Assembly: GCA_014529385.2 (NCBI GenBank)
Contig: CM043947.1
Coordinates: forward strand, 118,957,273 to 119,021,272
DNA: 64,000 bases
Direction: 5' to 3'
Origin: Adiantum capillus-veneris
Lineage: Eukaryota > Streptophyta > Polypodiopsida > Polypodiales > Pteridaceae
The position numbers were made by a program, and so were the translations under genes. Of the stretch, positions 46,035 to 57,640 are shown in pieces. How positions within the stretch are numbered: the first letter of the stretch is position 1; each line of letters begins with the position of its first letter. The notes under the pieces were generated by a model. It had not been told where the DNA came from. It saw nothing but the letters and a program-made list of their open reading frames with translations, and made no database searches.

Positions 46035-49004
46035 AGGTCATGGTGGCCAATAGTGGCATTAGTATAGTTAGTCTATACAAAATTGATGAAGCATTGCCGA
46101 GGCTTCATCCTACACCCATAAGTTCTATACAATGTGTAAATCGCTCCGAGGCTTGGCTCTTTGTGAGAGCATCTGCGGGGTTGTTGTCAGTGTGAACCTT
46201 GACAAGCTCGATACGTTTGCCAGCCAATGCATCTCATATGACATGGTATCTGACCTCTATGTGTTTAGACTTTGAGTGAAACACCGGATTCTTTGCCAAA
46301 GCAATGGCACTCTGACTATCACAATGTAGTACTGGAACCTCATGAATGCCCAAATCTCCCACTAGACGAGCCAACCATACGGCTTCCTTGCTGGCATCAG
46401 ACACAGCAACATATTCTGCCTCAGTGGTAGATGAATACATGCAGTCTTGGAGACACGATCTCCAAGAGATAGCTGCTCCAGTAAACATGAACACATAGCC
46501 AGATGTGGATCTTCTACGATCCATGCAACCCGCATAATCCGCATCCGGGTAACCTACAACATATGCAGCACTGTTTCCGAAGCGTAAACACTTGCTAGCT
46601 GTACCTTTCAAATATTTGAGGATTTTCTTCACTGCTTCCCAATGCTTCTTGCCAGGGTTTACCATGTACCTACTAACCACTCCCACTGCATGTGCAATGT
46701 CTGGTCTTGTGGCTACCATAGCGTACATCAAATTGCCAACTACTGAAGAATATGGTACTTTCGCCATTTCCTCTTTCTCAGCCACTGTCTTGGGAGAGTC
46801 TTACTTGCTAAGTTTGGAGTATGCTTGCATTGGGGTACTCAATGACTTCCCCCCCTACATACTAAAACATTGCAAGACTTTGTGAATGTACTTTTCTTGA
46901 GATAATTCAAGAATTCCATGTTGTCTGTCTCTCTTGATTTGCATACCAAGAAAGTGATTGACATCTCCCAAATATTTCATGGAAAACTGTGTGCTTAGCA
47001 TCTTTTTCACTGATTGATCTCATTAATTGATTTGCCGACGATAAGCATATCATCTACATACAGGATCAAGATGATTAAAGAACAATCGTTTAATCTTTTT
47101 GTGTATAAGCAGTGATCATCTTGACTTCTTATGTAACCCTGAGACTGCATGAATTTGTCAAATTTTTGATACCATTGCCTTGAACCTTGCTTGAGGCCAT
47201 AGAGTGCCTTTTTAAGTCTACAAACCAATTCTGTCCTCGTTGGTTTTTGGGTTTCACATATGAAGCCCTCTGGTTGTTTCATGTAGACATCTTCATCTAG
47301 ATCCCCGTGAAGAAATGCTGTGTTCACATCCATTTGGACAAGTTCCATGTCCTGGATAGCAACCAAGCCAAGCACAGTGCGAAGTGTAGTCATCTTGACT
47401 AATGGAGAGAAAATCTCATCGAAATCCACACCTTTTTGTTGCTTGAAACCCTTGGCAACTAGACGAGCCTTGTATGTAGGCTCGGAATCTTCCGTTGTAT
47501 ACTTCTTCTTGTATACCCACTTGCAAGGTAAAGGATTTTTTCCTTTTGGAAATTCAACCAAATCCCATGTCTCATTTGCCACAATCAAATTGTATTATGA
47601 TTGCATAGCCTGCTCCCACTTAACGCTATCATCCATTTGTATAGCTTCTTTGTAGCAGGTTGGCTCTCGACTGTCAGTGACCAAAATGTGGTGTATACTC
47701 GGCTCAAACCACTCGGGCGCACATGATACACTCTCAGAGCATCTCAGTGCCTGAGTGCTGGACTCTGCTCTCTCCGAATCAATAGTAGTATCTTGCACTT
47801 GAGGACTAGGTGCAACACTACTGAACTGAGTTGGTTCAGAGGCTACATCCTCAAAACGAACACGTCTGTACTCAACATCTTTGATGGGCTTCTTGTGCAT
47901 TTTTGATTCATTGAAAATCACATGTGAGCTACGAATGACTTTGTTTGATTCTGGGTGCCAGAGATGATATCCCATCTCTCCGTTTGCACCATAGCCAATA
48001 AAGATTCATTTGTGTGATCTGGGATCTAACTTCCGACAAAGTTCTTTGGGCACATGTGCATATGCCTCACATCCAAATACACGTAAATGCTCATAGCTTG
48101 GCCTTTTGCCAGTCCATAATTCCTATGGAATTTTGAAATTCAAAGGAGAACTAGGTGACCTGTTGATGATGTGCACTGCTGTCAGAACAGCTTCCCCCCA
48201 AAACTTTGGAGTAAGCTTCGCCATAGACATCATAGAGACAACTCGTTCTTGAATCGTACGATTCATTCTTTCAGCTATCCCATTTTTTGCAGGTGTGTAT
48301 GGAGCAGTAAACTGCCGCCAAATGCCTCTTCTATTGCAAAAATCCTTGAACTATGTGGAGACATATTCTCCACCATTGTCCGTGTGAAAAGCTTTGAGCT
48401 TTGTTCCTGATTGGTTCTCAACCATGGCGAGGAATTTTTGGAATGTTGAAAAGACTTCTTCCTTGTGCTTAAGGAGATACACCCACACCTTTCTGGTAGA
48501 ATCATCTATGAACGTGAGTAAGTAGTTCGCGCCCCCTAGAGTTTAATGTGGCATTGGACCACACAAATCACTGTGCACCAAGTCTAGAGGTTCGCCTAGT
48601 TTCTTATTCAATGGCGAAGATGTCAATCTAGTCTGTTTTCCATATAGGCAATGCTCACACAATGGAAAGTCCGTGGAATCTAACACAGGTAAGTAGCCAA
48701 AACGCTGAAGTGTTTTCATTCCCTTTTGGCTAATATAACCTAGCCGGCTATGCCACAACTCAGGAGATGGCAGCTCGTCAACAAAGATAGAGTGTTCATC
48801 AACACTCGAAACAAACAAAGAGTACATGGATCCGTTTTTATTACCTTTCATCATGATAAGGTTTTTCTTGCGGATCATCCAAGAACGATTCACAAAAACT
48901 GTAGTGTAGCCAAGATCATCCGATTGCCCTATAGAAAGCAAGCTTTTCGTAAGCTTGGGCACATGTCTGACATTTTGCAGCACAAAAGTAGTGCCATTAT
49001 GCAT
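46035..49004 (-). pseudogene. Copia pol: integrase, reverse transcriptase, RNase H
   Basis: It begins right after the stop that ends gag-protease, in the same frame. GAG_pre-integrase: 'LWHSRLGYISQKGMKTLQ' with the H..C..C zinc site. Integrase core: '[16 protein letters not shown]', 'FHTDNGGEY' and 'NGIAERMNRTIQERV'. Reverse transcriptase: 'WVYKKKY', 'KARLVAKGFKQQKGVDFDE', 'VQMDVNTAFLHGDLDEDVYM' and 'ILYVDDMLIVG'. RNase H: 'RPDIAHAVGVVSRYM', 'SSTTEAEYVAVSDASKEAVW' and 'HCDSQSAIALAKNP'. Stops: TAA 48,543, TAG 48,351, TAG 48,123, TGA 48,006 and TAA 47,595, all in one frame. A frameshift lies near 47,010, more breaks at 46,800-46,860, and a TGA at 46,234 near the C-terminus. Catalytic residues are otherwise kept. 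Confidence 0.95.
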
Positions 49005-50198
49005 CTAAAGTTTCACATCACCAATGCCAATAATGTCAAGCTCATAGGAATCACCAATCTTGACTATTCCATGCATGGATGCATAAGAGGAAAACCACTC
49101 TCTATGCGGTGTGACATGAAAACTTGCACCAGAATCAAGGATCCAATTCTGTGCATAACCGTCATCCTGTGCAACCAAAGCATCTGGAGTGAGATCTGAA
49201 GTGAAAATGAGAACATCTGAGGCATCTGTTGTCACCTCGGCATGAATCTCTGTGGGCATAATGAGCATCACTGGAGGAGGAGCATCCTCTACTGCAGTGA
49301 TAGGTATGGAAGACTCAACAATATTGAGATCCTCAATCTTTACTGTACTTTTGCCTTTTCCAGAATTATCCTTTTGCATGTTTTTCTGATCTCTTAGGAA
49401 ACTGCGACAATCCTTTTTGTAATGACCCTTCTTGTGGCAATAGTAACACTCGACATTTCTAGCATTGCGGTCTCTACTTTGGTTCCTGTGTCTTCTAGGA
49501 CTACGAGGATTTCGCTCTCTACTTTTGCTTTTGTATTTGTTCCTGTCACGGCCTCTTGGCTTTGTTGAACTGCCAGCCATATATGCCTCTCCATGACTAG
49601 CATTATCGAGAGATTTACGACGAATCTCTTCAGTGAGCAACGCATCTGTGACAGCATTGAACTCTAACTTGCCATTCAGAGCCGAATTGCTAATGGCTGT
49701 GCAAAAGATATCCCATGAACTGGGTAGAGAGCATAATAAGAAGATAGACTTGAGTTCATCGTCAAACTCCTTAAAGCCCTGAGATGTCAGCTGACTAAAC
49801 AAGGAGTTGAACTCATTTAAGTGACCGAAAACTGTGCTACCTTCTTTCATGTTGAGCTTCATAAGCTTTTTCATGAGAAAAACTTTGTTGGATGCACTTT
49901 TGCTCTCCCATGCTGAACATAAGCTATCCCAAAGTTCCTTGGTTGTTTTCTTCCCTATGATAGTGAAGAAGACTGACTCGGCTAGATGTAGACGTATCGT
50001 AGCCATTGCTTTTGCATCCAAAATCTCCCATTGAGCTTGTGTATAATCATCACCCTCTGCGCGCTCTTTTAACGGTTCTGAGAGGCCTTTGTTTATCAAA
50101 ACATCCTTCATGCGCTCTTTCCACATGGTGAAGTTGCTACCATCGAACTTCCGAATGAAATACTCCTCCTTTTCTGAAGAAGAAGCCATCGCTAACAA
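49005..50198 (-). CDS. Copia gag and protease
   Basis: An open frame of 397 codons. The true start may be the second Met, three codons in (MASSSEKEEY). Residues 10-200 form the Copia gag (DUF4219/UBN2-type; 'FDGSNFTMWKERM', 'AWESKSASNKVFLMKKLMKL'). An Arg/Lys/Ser-rich stretch is at 213-248, and a CCHC zinc knuckle, CYYCHKKGHYKKDC, at 251-264. The aspartic protease active site is 'WILDSGASFHVTP' at 352-364. The frame ends in TAG at 49,005, and pol continues in the same frame with the next codon. Losing a CAG codon would give this stop, so it is likely decay rather than a designed gag/pol stop. Confidence 0.9.
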   Translation of the reverse strand: MLAMASSSEKEEYFIRKFDGSNFTMWKERMKDVLINKGLSEPLKERAEGDDYTQAQWEILDAKAMATIRLHLAESVFFTIIGKKTTKELWDSLCSAWESKSASNKVFLMKKLMKLNMKEGSTVFGHLNEFNSLFSQLTSQGFKEFDDELKSIFLLCSLPSSWDIFCTAISNSALNGKLEFNAVTDALLTEEIRRKSLDNASHGEAYMAGSSTKPRGRDRNKYKSKSRERNPRSPRRHRNQSRDRNARNVECYYCHKKGHYKKDCRSFLRDQKNMQKDNSGKGKSTVKIEDLNIVESSIPITAVEDAPPPVMLIMPTEIHAEVTTDASDVLIFTSDLTPDALVAQDDGYAQNWILDSGASFHVTPHREWFSSYASMHGIVKIGDSYELDIIGIGDVKL

Positions 50199-52051
50199 GA
50201 GGGTTTGAGAGGTGCCAAACTATGGCGAGAAGCTGTAGAAATTTGGGCACAGTAACCTTTGTATTGGGAGTAAAATCTCAACCGAGATAGACTCAAAAGT
50301 GCCAACAATTGAAGTCACGACTCGCGGGAAGTAAATCCGGCAGAGTCTCCTTTGTATGAGGAGTCAAAACTCAACTCAAAATGCATATAAATGTGCCAAC
50401 TGCATTAACTGGGCATCTGATGCACAAAACCACTGCTATGTGACTGCCAACTCGGCTTCAAAAGCATAAATAACCGTCCAGATACATATCCTATGGCGAG
50501 GGTACCGTAAAGGGGAACTCCAGCTACCTGTATCACCGAAAGTGTCTCAACATTTGAGCACACCCCAGCTCAAAGAAAACCCCACGCTATCGACCCTCCA
50601 AACGCTAATGCAGACACAAATGGACTAGCCACAGTCTTAGAAAGGGCTCTTCCGGTCTGAGTCTCAAAAGCAGCCGGGAAAAATAGTCAAAAATGGCTCC
50701 ACACGTAGTACGGTGGGCAGTGTCCACAAATCAACGTACATGAGTAAAACCACACTCAAACAGGTGCCAAGAACTACTGCATGCAGTGAAAGTGATCCCT
50801 GCGGGGATATCTACTCTCAAAAGAGCTCAGTAGCACTAGGTGTGCTCACAACAAAATGCATCTGTCAACGCATGTGTCCGCAGAGAATCTGCTGGCAAAA
50901 TGACTGCCAAATCGCCTGTGAAAGCGTTGTGTCTGGTAACCTGGAGAATGTGTGAGTGAATGGAGTGAAAAATCCCCCTGTAGCCTGTAACCTACGTGTC
51001 GGTGTTGCTATGTGCCGATTTCTGCCGCCGGGCTGAAATATGCTAGTCGAATAGCCGCCAAAGGTGTCGTATCCGTAAATTGTGTCGTACAGTGCGATCG
51101 GTGCGCTCGATGCTGATGGGCGGGTGTCACTCCTCTATGATAGAGGTACCTCACCCGCGCATGTCGCAAGCACGGTCGTCGATCGCGAGAACGCGCTCGT
51201 CTAGGGAAATGCCCGGTGTCTGAGTCGGATGTCGAAGATCCGCCGCAATGAGTAGTGTCGAGCCGGTGCGCATGAGCGGTGTCGATGTCAATGTCGCCTT
51301 TCGCCGCCGGGCGGATGTGGCTAGCCGAGTAGCCGTAAAACGTAAATGCTCGAAGCCGGTATCGAATAGTCAATGCCGAGTCGGATTGGTATCTATCGTC
51401 ATAGATCTCGCTCGATCTGTCAAGATCGCTCTCAAGCTCGTCGGACTCTATGTCAATGCATGCCTTTTTGTTTTTGTTCGAGAAAGTGTCTTCCAATCCT
51501 TAATCAAGCTGTCTCTCTCTCTCTCACTCACTCTCTCTCTCTCTCTCTCTTTCTCGCTCGGTGTCTCTTTATCTCCAAGCTCGGGGAGTCGGGGTTTGAG
51601 GGTCGAGGGTCTTTGGCAAGAACAGACCCTTGCACACAATCAAAATTGCGTAGTCACTTGAATAAAAATTTTCAATTTACTGTCGAAAAATTGAAAGTTG
51701 CAGTTCTGACGAGAGGGGAGGGGTGTGTTGTCGGCTTCTTGCAAAGCTCATGGCCCATCTTGCCCTCCAATGCTCCTTGCTCGTCTCACTGCTGCCTGGT
51801 TCTACTATGGCCACAGGAGGCTCCATTTGCTGCTCGGCAATTTCAATCGACTGCTCATGAGTTCATGCCCTTGCTATGTAGCCGGCTGCTGCTCAACAGA
51901 GCCCCCAATTGAGTTTACCTGCTCGGGTTTATTGCCCCTGTTTGCACACGATTGGTGTTGCCCGACTGCTCCAATTTTCCCCTTGGATTTACTCTGCCTG
52001 CAACTGTGCTCCTCAATTGCGCCTATCCGACTGCTCCAATTGCCCTACTGC

Positions 52052-52105
<54 letters not shown>

Positions 52106-52721
52106 GTCACCACACAAGCTTGCTCAACACGAGACTCTCCGTCTTGATGGAAATCAAGTGTGAGAGTGTGTGTGTGTGTGTGCTCCAAGCTCTGCCCCCC
52201 CCCCCGACCTCTATCTCGTCATGTTGCTATACCCTGACTGCCTAAACTGCCTTCCAATGTCGATAGTTGCAAGCTCGATGTTGCCTCGAAATTGCACCTG
52301 ATCATGCCCTTCACAGTAAATCTTTGGAGGGTTCCCTTTGCTTGGCTTTCTTTGTTGCCTTCTCAGGTCTTTGTCCACAAGCTCCAAATTGCTAAAATCT
52401 TTGTTGCTACCCGTGAGCAGAGTTGAGTGTGAGTTTGTATGTTCAATTGCTTTGCCAAGCCCCCCTTGCTTGCACTCAAAAAGGGGCCCTGCTATGTCTG
52501 TAGAAGCCAAAAAAAAACTTGCAAGATGCCCCTGGAATCTCCAAGATCTCCCTCTCCGAGAGAGGGGCTGCGCATATCGAGAATTTGAGTGCTCCAATCT
52601 ATGTCGATATGCTGCCACTTCGAAGCTCAAGGATGAGCTCCGAGCTCCGCCATAGCCAACGAGCTCTGTCGCTTTTGAGTCGGTCGTCGAAGATCAGTTG
52701 CGCGCGCGGTTCACCACCGAA
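50199..52721 (-). other. Long untranslated leader of the Copia element
   Basis: 2.5 kb between the primer-binding site and gag, far more than is usual for Copia. It holds a CpG-rich block (51,000-51,450) in which a phrase with 'GCCGCCGGGC' and 'TAGCCG' occurs twice (51,025 and 51,300), a CT tract (51,510-51,560), a TG tract (52,053-52,101) and a C-run at 52,195. Reading frames of up to 180 codons occur on both strands but have no domain. It may be captured host sequence. Confidence 0.7.
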
Positions 52722-52733
52722 GCTTTGATACCA
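52722..52733 (-). promoter_or_regulatory. Copia primer-binding site (initiator tRNA-Met)
   Basis: TGGTATCAAAGC on the minus strand, two bases after the LTR's CA. The plant initiator tRNA-Met site is TGGTATCAGAGC, so there is one mismatch. Confidence 0.9.
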
Positions 52734-52735
52734 AT

Positions 52736-52941
52736 TGTTGTGTGTGGGACACCTGTACAGAGTGTGTGCAAGAGATTGGAAGAAGAGAATGGGGAAGGGG
52801 ATGATGCACAGACAGCCTGTGTTTGGGTTAGCGGAGAAGAAAGAGAAGAGTCAACTCTCTCTCTTTTTCTCCCTATATTGATTAGGAGAAATCAAGTGTA
52901 CAAGGGTGGTTTCCCATGGACACCTGGCCTACACCCCAACA
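52736..52941 (-). repeat. Copia 5' LTR
   Basis: 206 bp with TG...CA ends. A minus-strand 'CAATATAGGG' near 52,872-52,881 may serve as the TATA box. Target duplication TATAT follows. Confidence 0.95.
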
Positions 52942-53756
52942 TATATAATAGCTTTATTTATGCAATCATTTTAGTAAACCTGCTACCCTGCTCAGCTACA
53001 GTGCGAATAGATCCATTAGAAGCCTGTAGTGGCTCATCTTCTTGATAGACTTTTTAGGAACATCCCATGCCAAGGTCAGTAGCTTGTAAAATTTTTGTTG
53101 TACAGTCTAGCTCTTCACTAGAACCATTATCCGAGGTAACTTCCATGCGAGCAATCTTTGAAAAAAAATCGTATATTTGTGTTTCAGCATTAATTTCATT
53201 ATTTACCTTTGCTAGGTTGCTCAAAATATGGTCCTTTAAAGTTGAATATGCTACTTCCGAAGCTGTATTTGCCTTGGCTTTACTTCTTGCAGAAATATGG
53301 TCCCAAAATTGATCATAATTAAGGAACTACATCTGATCCCCTTCTTCTTTATAGAAAACAATCTGGCTTTGTTCGTTAATCTCTTTCATTGCCAACTCGA
53401 TAATCTTTGAGCTTTTGTGAACAAACCCATCTGCAAAATAGTCCCACTGCGTGGGATATGTTTCTGCCAGTTCTCTAACCTTATATTTAATTTGGAGGTT
53501 ACAACTTCTTCAAAGGTCGAAATCATCCAATCTTATGGAATTCCTCGATTCTTCATCTCCGCTTTATAGCATGCAAGGAGTCCATCTGGATCATGTCCTT
53601 GAAACATTCCACATTGTTCATGTACGGCATCAAGTGCCATCTCCACTACATCATCGATATTATCTTCATAGCTTTTACTTCTTGCAAACATCCCTAAACT
53701 AAGCCCAACATTTTTGGCAGATCTGCTGCTTCTAGATTTTTTTCAAATCTATTGAA
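52942..53756 (-). pseudogene. Unidentified minus-strand frames, right of the Copia insertion
   Basis: On the minus strand, short open stretches such as 'SDNGSSEELDCTTKILQATD' and 'DEPLQASNGSIRTVAEQGSR' lead towards the Copia target site. A 72-codon frame at 53,912-53,694 lies upstream. Together with 44,639-45,799 they probably formed one unit before the insertion. No family recognised. Confidence 0.35.
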
Positions 53757-54037
53757 ATTGTAAGTTTCAATAAACTGCATCAACTCTTCTGGAATCTCCA
53801 TCTTTACCTCCCACCCCGGCTCGTTTTGCATCGAGCTCACCAAGAATGTCGAGGGATGTTCACCAAGAATGTCGGGTTCACCAAGAATGCACGAGGCAAT
53901 TGTAATTTTCAATAAACTACATCAACTCTTCTGGAATCTCCATCTTTACCTCCCACCCCGGCTCGTTTTGCATCGGGTTCACCAAGAATGTCGGGGGATG
54001 TTCACCAAGAATGTCGGGTTCACCAAGAATGCACGGG
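53757..54037. repeat. 142 bp tandem duplication with an internal 15 bp motif
   Basis: 'TTTCAATAAACT.CATCAAC' at about 53,764 and 53,906 starts two nearly identical units. Inside each, 'CACCAAGAATG' occurs three times at short intervals, so there is a repeat within the repeat. It ends at the R4 right copy. Confidence 0.9.
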
Positions 54038-54705
54038 GCCTCTGGCTGTGAGAGGTGCGAGGAAGAGAGTTGCAGCAGACACAATTAATGGAGACAGAGC
54101 TTAAAACAAATAGCTTGATCCAGATTCTGAAGCTTGATAACTCAAACAAATAATCAACAGTATCCCTGCTTAATCAAATGTGAATGGAGGAGTTTTATGC
54201 TCCTTGCAAGAGTTGCCTTAATCTAGGTGTTAATTAAGAAATCAAACTTCAGTAATGATTATAATGTCTAGTCCAATGATAACAGTACCAAATAAGATCC
54301 TTTGCCTTAATTGGTCTGCCAAACTGGCCCTAATCTTCTTCGTTTTCCCTCTGCTTCTTCAAGGTCGAGAGAAAACTAGAGTGAATGGTTATGGCTTAAT
54401 TTGAGTGGGCTATGGAGTTTATCTTCGGCTTCAAATGGGCTTAGGAGGGTTTGATTACAATTGGTTTAGCAAGGGTTGGATTAGAGTGGCTTAGGATATG
54501 ATTTGAATGGACATGGAGATTTAGATTAAGGTTAAGGTTGGAAAAAGAAGGTTTGGATTAAGGTTGCATGCTTCAAATTACCATGGTTATGGGGCTTGCT
54601 TAACAATAGGATTAGGTGGATTATGATGGGCTTAGGAGTTTAGGATAGAGATGGCTTAGGAGTTTAGCTTAGAGCTTAAGCGGTTTATGAAGCTTTGGTT
54701 TTGTT
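54036..54705. repeat. Direct repeat R4, right copy
   Basis: Matches 41,968-42,641. The match ends at '..AAGCTTTGGTTT', exactly where the Gypsy element begins (TGTTAGC at 54,702). This suggests the Gypsy element inserted into R4. Confidence 0.8.
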
Positions 54706-54779
54706 AGCAAAGCTAACGCGGACACCAGTGGGTAAGCTCAAAGACACTTCGAGGTAAAAATTTCAAGAGTTGGCCAAAA

Positions 54780-55780
54780 CTCAGATTATTTACTTTTTCT
54801 TGACATTTTAGGCCAAATTAAGTTTTGACTTGATTCATAGGCTCAAAATACATCATGTAAAGACTGTCTCTGAGAAAATTGCAAAAAAGTGCTCATTTCA
54901 AGCCTAAAGTTAATAATCGTGATTATTAACTTTCTGCTCTAAATTGGCTAAGGTTCATACCATTGACTCATTGCATGTGTACAAACAACTTTTGAAAAGG
55001 CCCAAAAGATTTGGATCACTAAACTAGCAACAATTTGGTAAAAACTAAAGTTTGTACTGACTTTTTGAATCTTGAGTATAAATTTGGAAAAAAATTATCC
55101 AAACTTGTTGAAAATTGTTTCATAGGCTTATGTTGATGTGATAAACATGTGTATGCGCTCAGTTGACCAAAAATTTGCAAAAACTTGTCAGAAGTAAATA
55201 ATCGCAATTATTTACATCTCCCCTATTTTTTGACTTTTTTGACCAAATCTGCATACCACTAGCTTCACCATGTTGTAATAAGCCCACAAACCAAATTTGG
55301 TAAGATTTGGCCTACTCGAGTGAAATTTGTGACTAAAATTGCAAAGTTAGTTTGTGGACAAATAATTGATGACGATTTGACCAAAATTTGTCCAAACTTG
55401 ATGAAAATTGGCTAGCGACCTTAACTTAAGGTGCTTAACAGATCTGTGTCAAATTTGGGGCAAAAACTTGCAAAAATATAGCTGAAGTAAATACTCGCAA
55501 TTATTTACATCTGCTTCAAAAATGATGATTTTGCAAATTTGAGTATACCACCAGGTCAAGCACATCAAGTAGGCCTCACAAATCAATTTTGGTGGAATTT
55601 GGATCCCAAAAGTGATACTTAAGCAAGATTCTCGAAATCAGAGTCTGCGGACACCAAAAAGTTGATAAACTTGATCAGAATTGGTCCAAACTTGTTGATA
55701 TTTGCCAGGGAGTTGTCAAACCTATCAAAAAAGTGCAAAAACTGACAAAAGTAAATAATCACGATTATTTACTTATGCTA
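54780..55780 (+). repeat. Diverged ~280 bp tandem units carrying a 22 bp palindrome
   Basis: A palindrome with arms like GTAAATAATC and GATTATTTAC occurs at 54,909-54,930, 55,194-55,215, 55,487-55,508 and 55,751-55,772 (spacing 285, 293 and 264). A half site is at 54,784. Text between them is also related ('CAAACTTG.TGAAAATTG', 'AAAACTTG.CAAAAA', 'TTGGTAAGATTTGG'), so the region is an old tandem array in which the palindrome is the best-kept part. Confidence 0.85.
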
Positions 55781-56179
55781 TCTAGAGACATCAATTTTTA
55801 CTTTTGAGCTTATGCAGTGTTAAACCAACATAATATAAAGCCACAAGGCAATTTTGGGTTCAATCAGATCAAAATTGGTACAGATAGACTCAATTTCTAG
55901 ATTGCAAATCAAACCTTTGAATTCTGCTAAAGTCGAATCTGAAAGTCAAATTTTGACTCCCATAGCTCGATTTGAAGTGATACACAAAGACCAACCACGA
56001 GAGTTCTCAAGAGCTCTAGTGTCTTTATAGAAGAATAGCTAACTTGATTAAATTTGTACACGATTCAGGTTGCAGACGAGGAATGCGTGGCTTGACAAAA
56101 AGTTACAATTGAATCGAGTGGAAATTGACGACAAGTCAATCCAAAGGTGAGTACTCTATACAGGGCTTCATAAGTCTAT

Positions 56180-57640
56180 ATGAACCTTAGATCTGGTCGT
56201 GTACTAGGAAATCAGGGCATACTCGGAGAGACCTCCAGTAGAGTATCTACCGAAGAAAGCATGAATCAAGGCAATTCCTTGCACACAATTCTTGAAGAAG
56301 TTGCAGACACTTTTTCAGATTCAACATCCGAAATTTCTTCTTACTCGACTCACTCAGAAACCGGAACGACAGTGCGCTATAAGTATATACTATCTTTTTA
56401 CAAGACTAAACGTCATGGAGCCCAAGTTTACTTGGACCCTAACAAGGAGTATGCTATTCGCATTGATGACCATGGTATTGAGTTCGAAGAAGAGGTTAGG
56501 GCAAACAAACAAGGAAAAATGTAAATGGATAAAAACGGAACTCAGTATTTATAGGTCAAAAACCCTGACGTGATTGGCAAATGGGGGTTAGAAGTAAACA
56601 CTATAATCCTACATATGTCATCAAAAGAAGGACCACCAACTTTAGAATTCGAGGGATACGATCAAGTAGACTTGAAGCCTTTGAAACGACTTAGTACAGA
56701 TAATCCTAGGATCAAAGTCTATTGTTGGGAAGATAGAAACATAAAATATCTTTCATGGACTTCTCATGCCAAACCAAGACAATTAACGGCCATGAAGATC
56801 ATCTATATCTTCAAGATCAAAGATAAGGGATCAGCAGACCTACCAACCTACCTGTTTAGGGATTTTTATAACAACTTTGTTATGATGACTACTGAGGAGG
56901 TAGAACAAACCAAATACCAAGGGTATTCCATACGAGATTGGATATTGGGGCAAGGACCAGAAACAATTCCAAGGGATGAACACCGTGAGAGATCATCTGA
57001 GAGTAATGTGAAGAAACCAAAAACCACCTCATCACGTAGAAAACCGGGTGACACTAAGGCCAGTCCAGGGCTACATGAGTCACTATTTCCAACAGACTTG
57101 TTTGAAGGACTTGGAACAGGACCAACTCCCACAAGACCTGGAGTTGAACCAAATAGACGCATCAGACCAGCTGATTTTCAAAAATGGGTTAGAAAATACA
57201 GTGGATCAGGGGATCCATATGACCACTTAGCAAGCTTTAATCAAGTGCTAAGAGCAGAGCGTATATTCAATTTTCATACTCAATTCGAGGGGTTTAGAAT
57301 GGCATTAGAAGGAAAAGCTTTGACATGGTTCCAAAACATTCCACCAAGGTCAATCATGGACTTGAACACATTAGCTCAAGGATTTGTAGCTTCTTGTTCC
57401 AAAATAGGGATTAAACATAATACGGTAGCTCAAATCTATAGCTTTAAATAGAAACATGGTGAGTCTGTTAGGGATTGTGAAACAATACATTGGCAGATGC
57501 CCAGAGATGGAGATACATGCAGAAGAACGACTTGTATGATTTTTTCTGGAAGGATTGCTAAACAAAGAACTTCATGCTATACTCTATAGTAAAAAGCATA
57601 CAACCCTAGAAGCGTGTGTGCCTGATGCGATTGACCTAGG
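56180..57640 (+). pseudogene. Gypsy gag
   Basis: The first frame (56,180-56,524) starts MNLRSGRVLGNQGILGE. It stops at 56,522, and the protein continues in another frame at 56,570-57,451. The latter holds 'KWVRKYSGSGDPYDHLASFN' and 'GFRMALEGKALTWFQNIPP', the Retrotrans_gag core. A TAG follows 'AQIYSFK', and the gag reading goes on with shifts to 'LYSKKHTTLEACVPDAI' at about 57,630. A zinc knuckle is not seen, probably because it was lost in the deletion that follows. Confidence 0.85.

Larger units (their letters stand above)
45800..52941 (-). mobile_element. Complete Ty1/Copia LTR retrotransposon
   Basis: A 7.1 kb element on the minus strand. LTRs are at 45,800-46,021 and 52,736-52,941, beginning and ending TG...CA. 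The target duplication TATAT is at 45,795-45,799 and 52,942-52,946. A primer-binding site lies next to the 5' LTR and a polypurine tract next to the 3' LTR. Gag, protease, integrase, reverse transcriptase and RNase H follow in Copia order. The LTRs differ at roughly one base in ten over the part I compared, so the insertion is old. Six in-frame stops and at least one frameshift in pol make it non-functional. It lies between the two R4 copies, i.e. nested in an older sequence. Confidence 0.95.

Noticed and set aside
48750-49199. 149-codon plus frame, and the plus frames at 46,592 and 47,320
   Set aside because: They are antisense shadows of the Copia pol and gag-protease frames.
51373-51912. 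179-codon plus frame opposite the Copia leader, and neighbours up to 52,655
   Set aside because: Low-complexity Ser/Leu and Cys/Val stretches from CT and TG tracts; antisense to the element; no domain.
55751-56179. Gypsy 5' LTR end and primer-binding site
   Set aside because: No TGG-type site complementary to a known tRNA could be fixed, so the LTR/leader border is left open.
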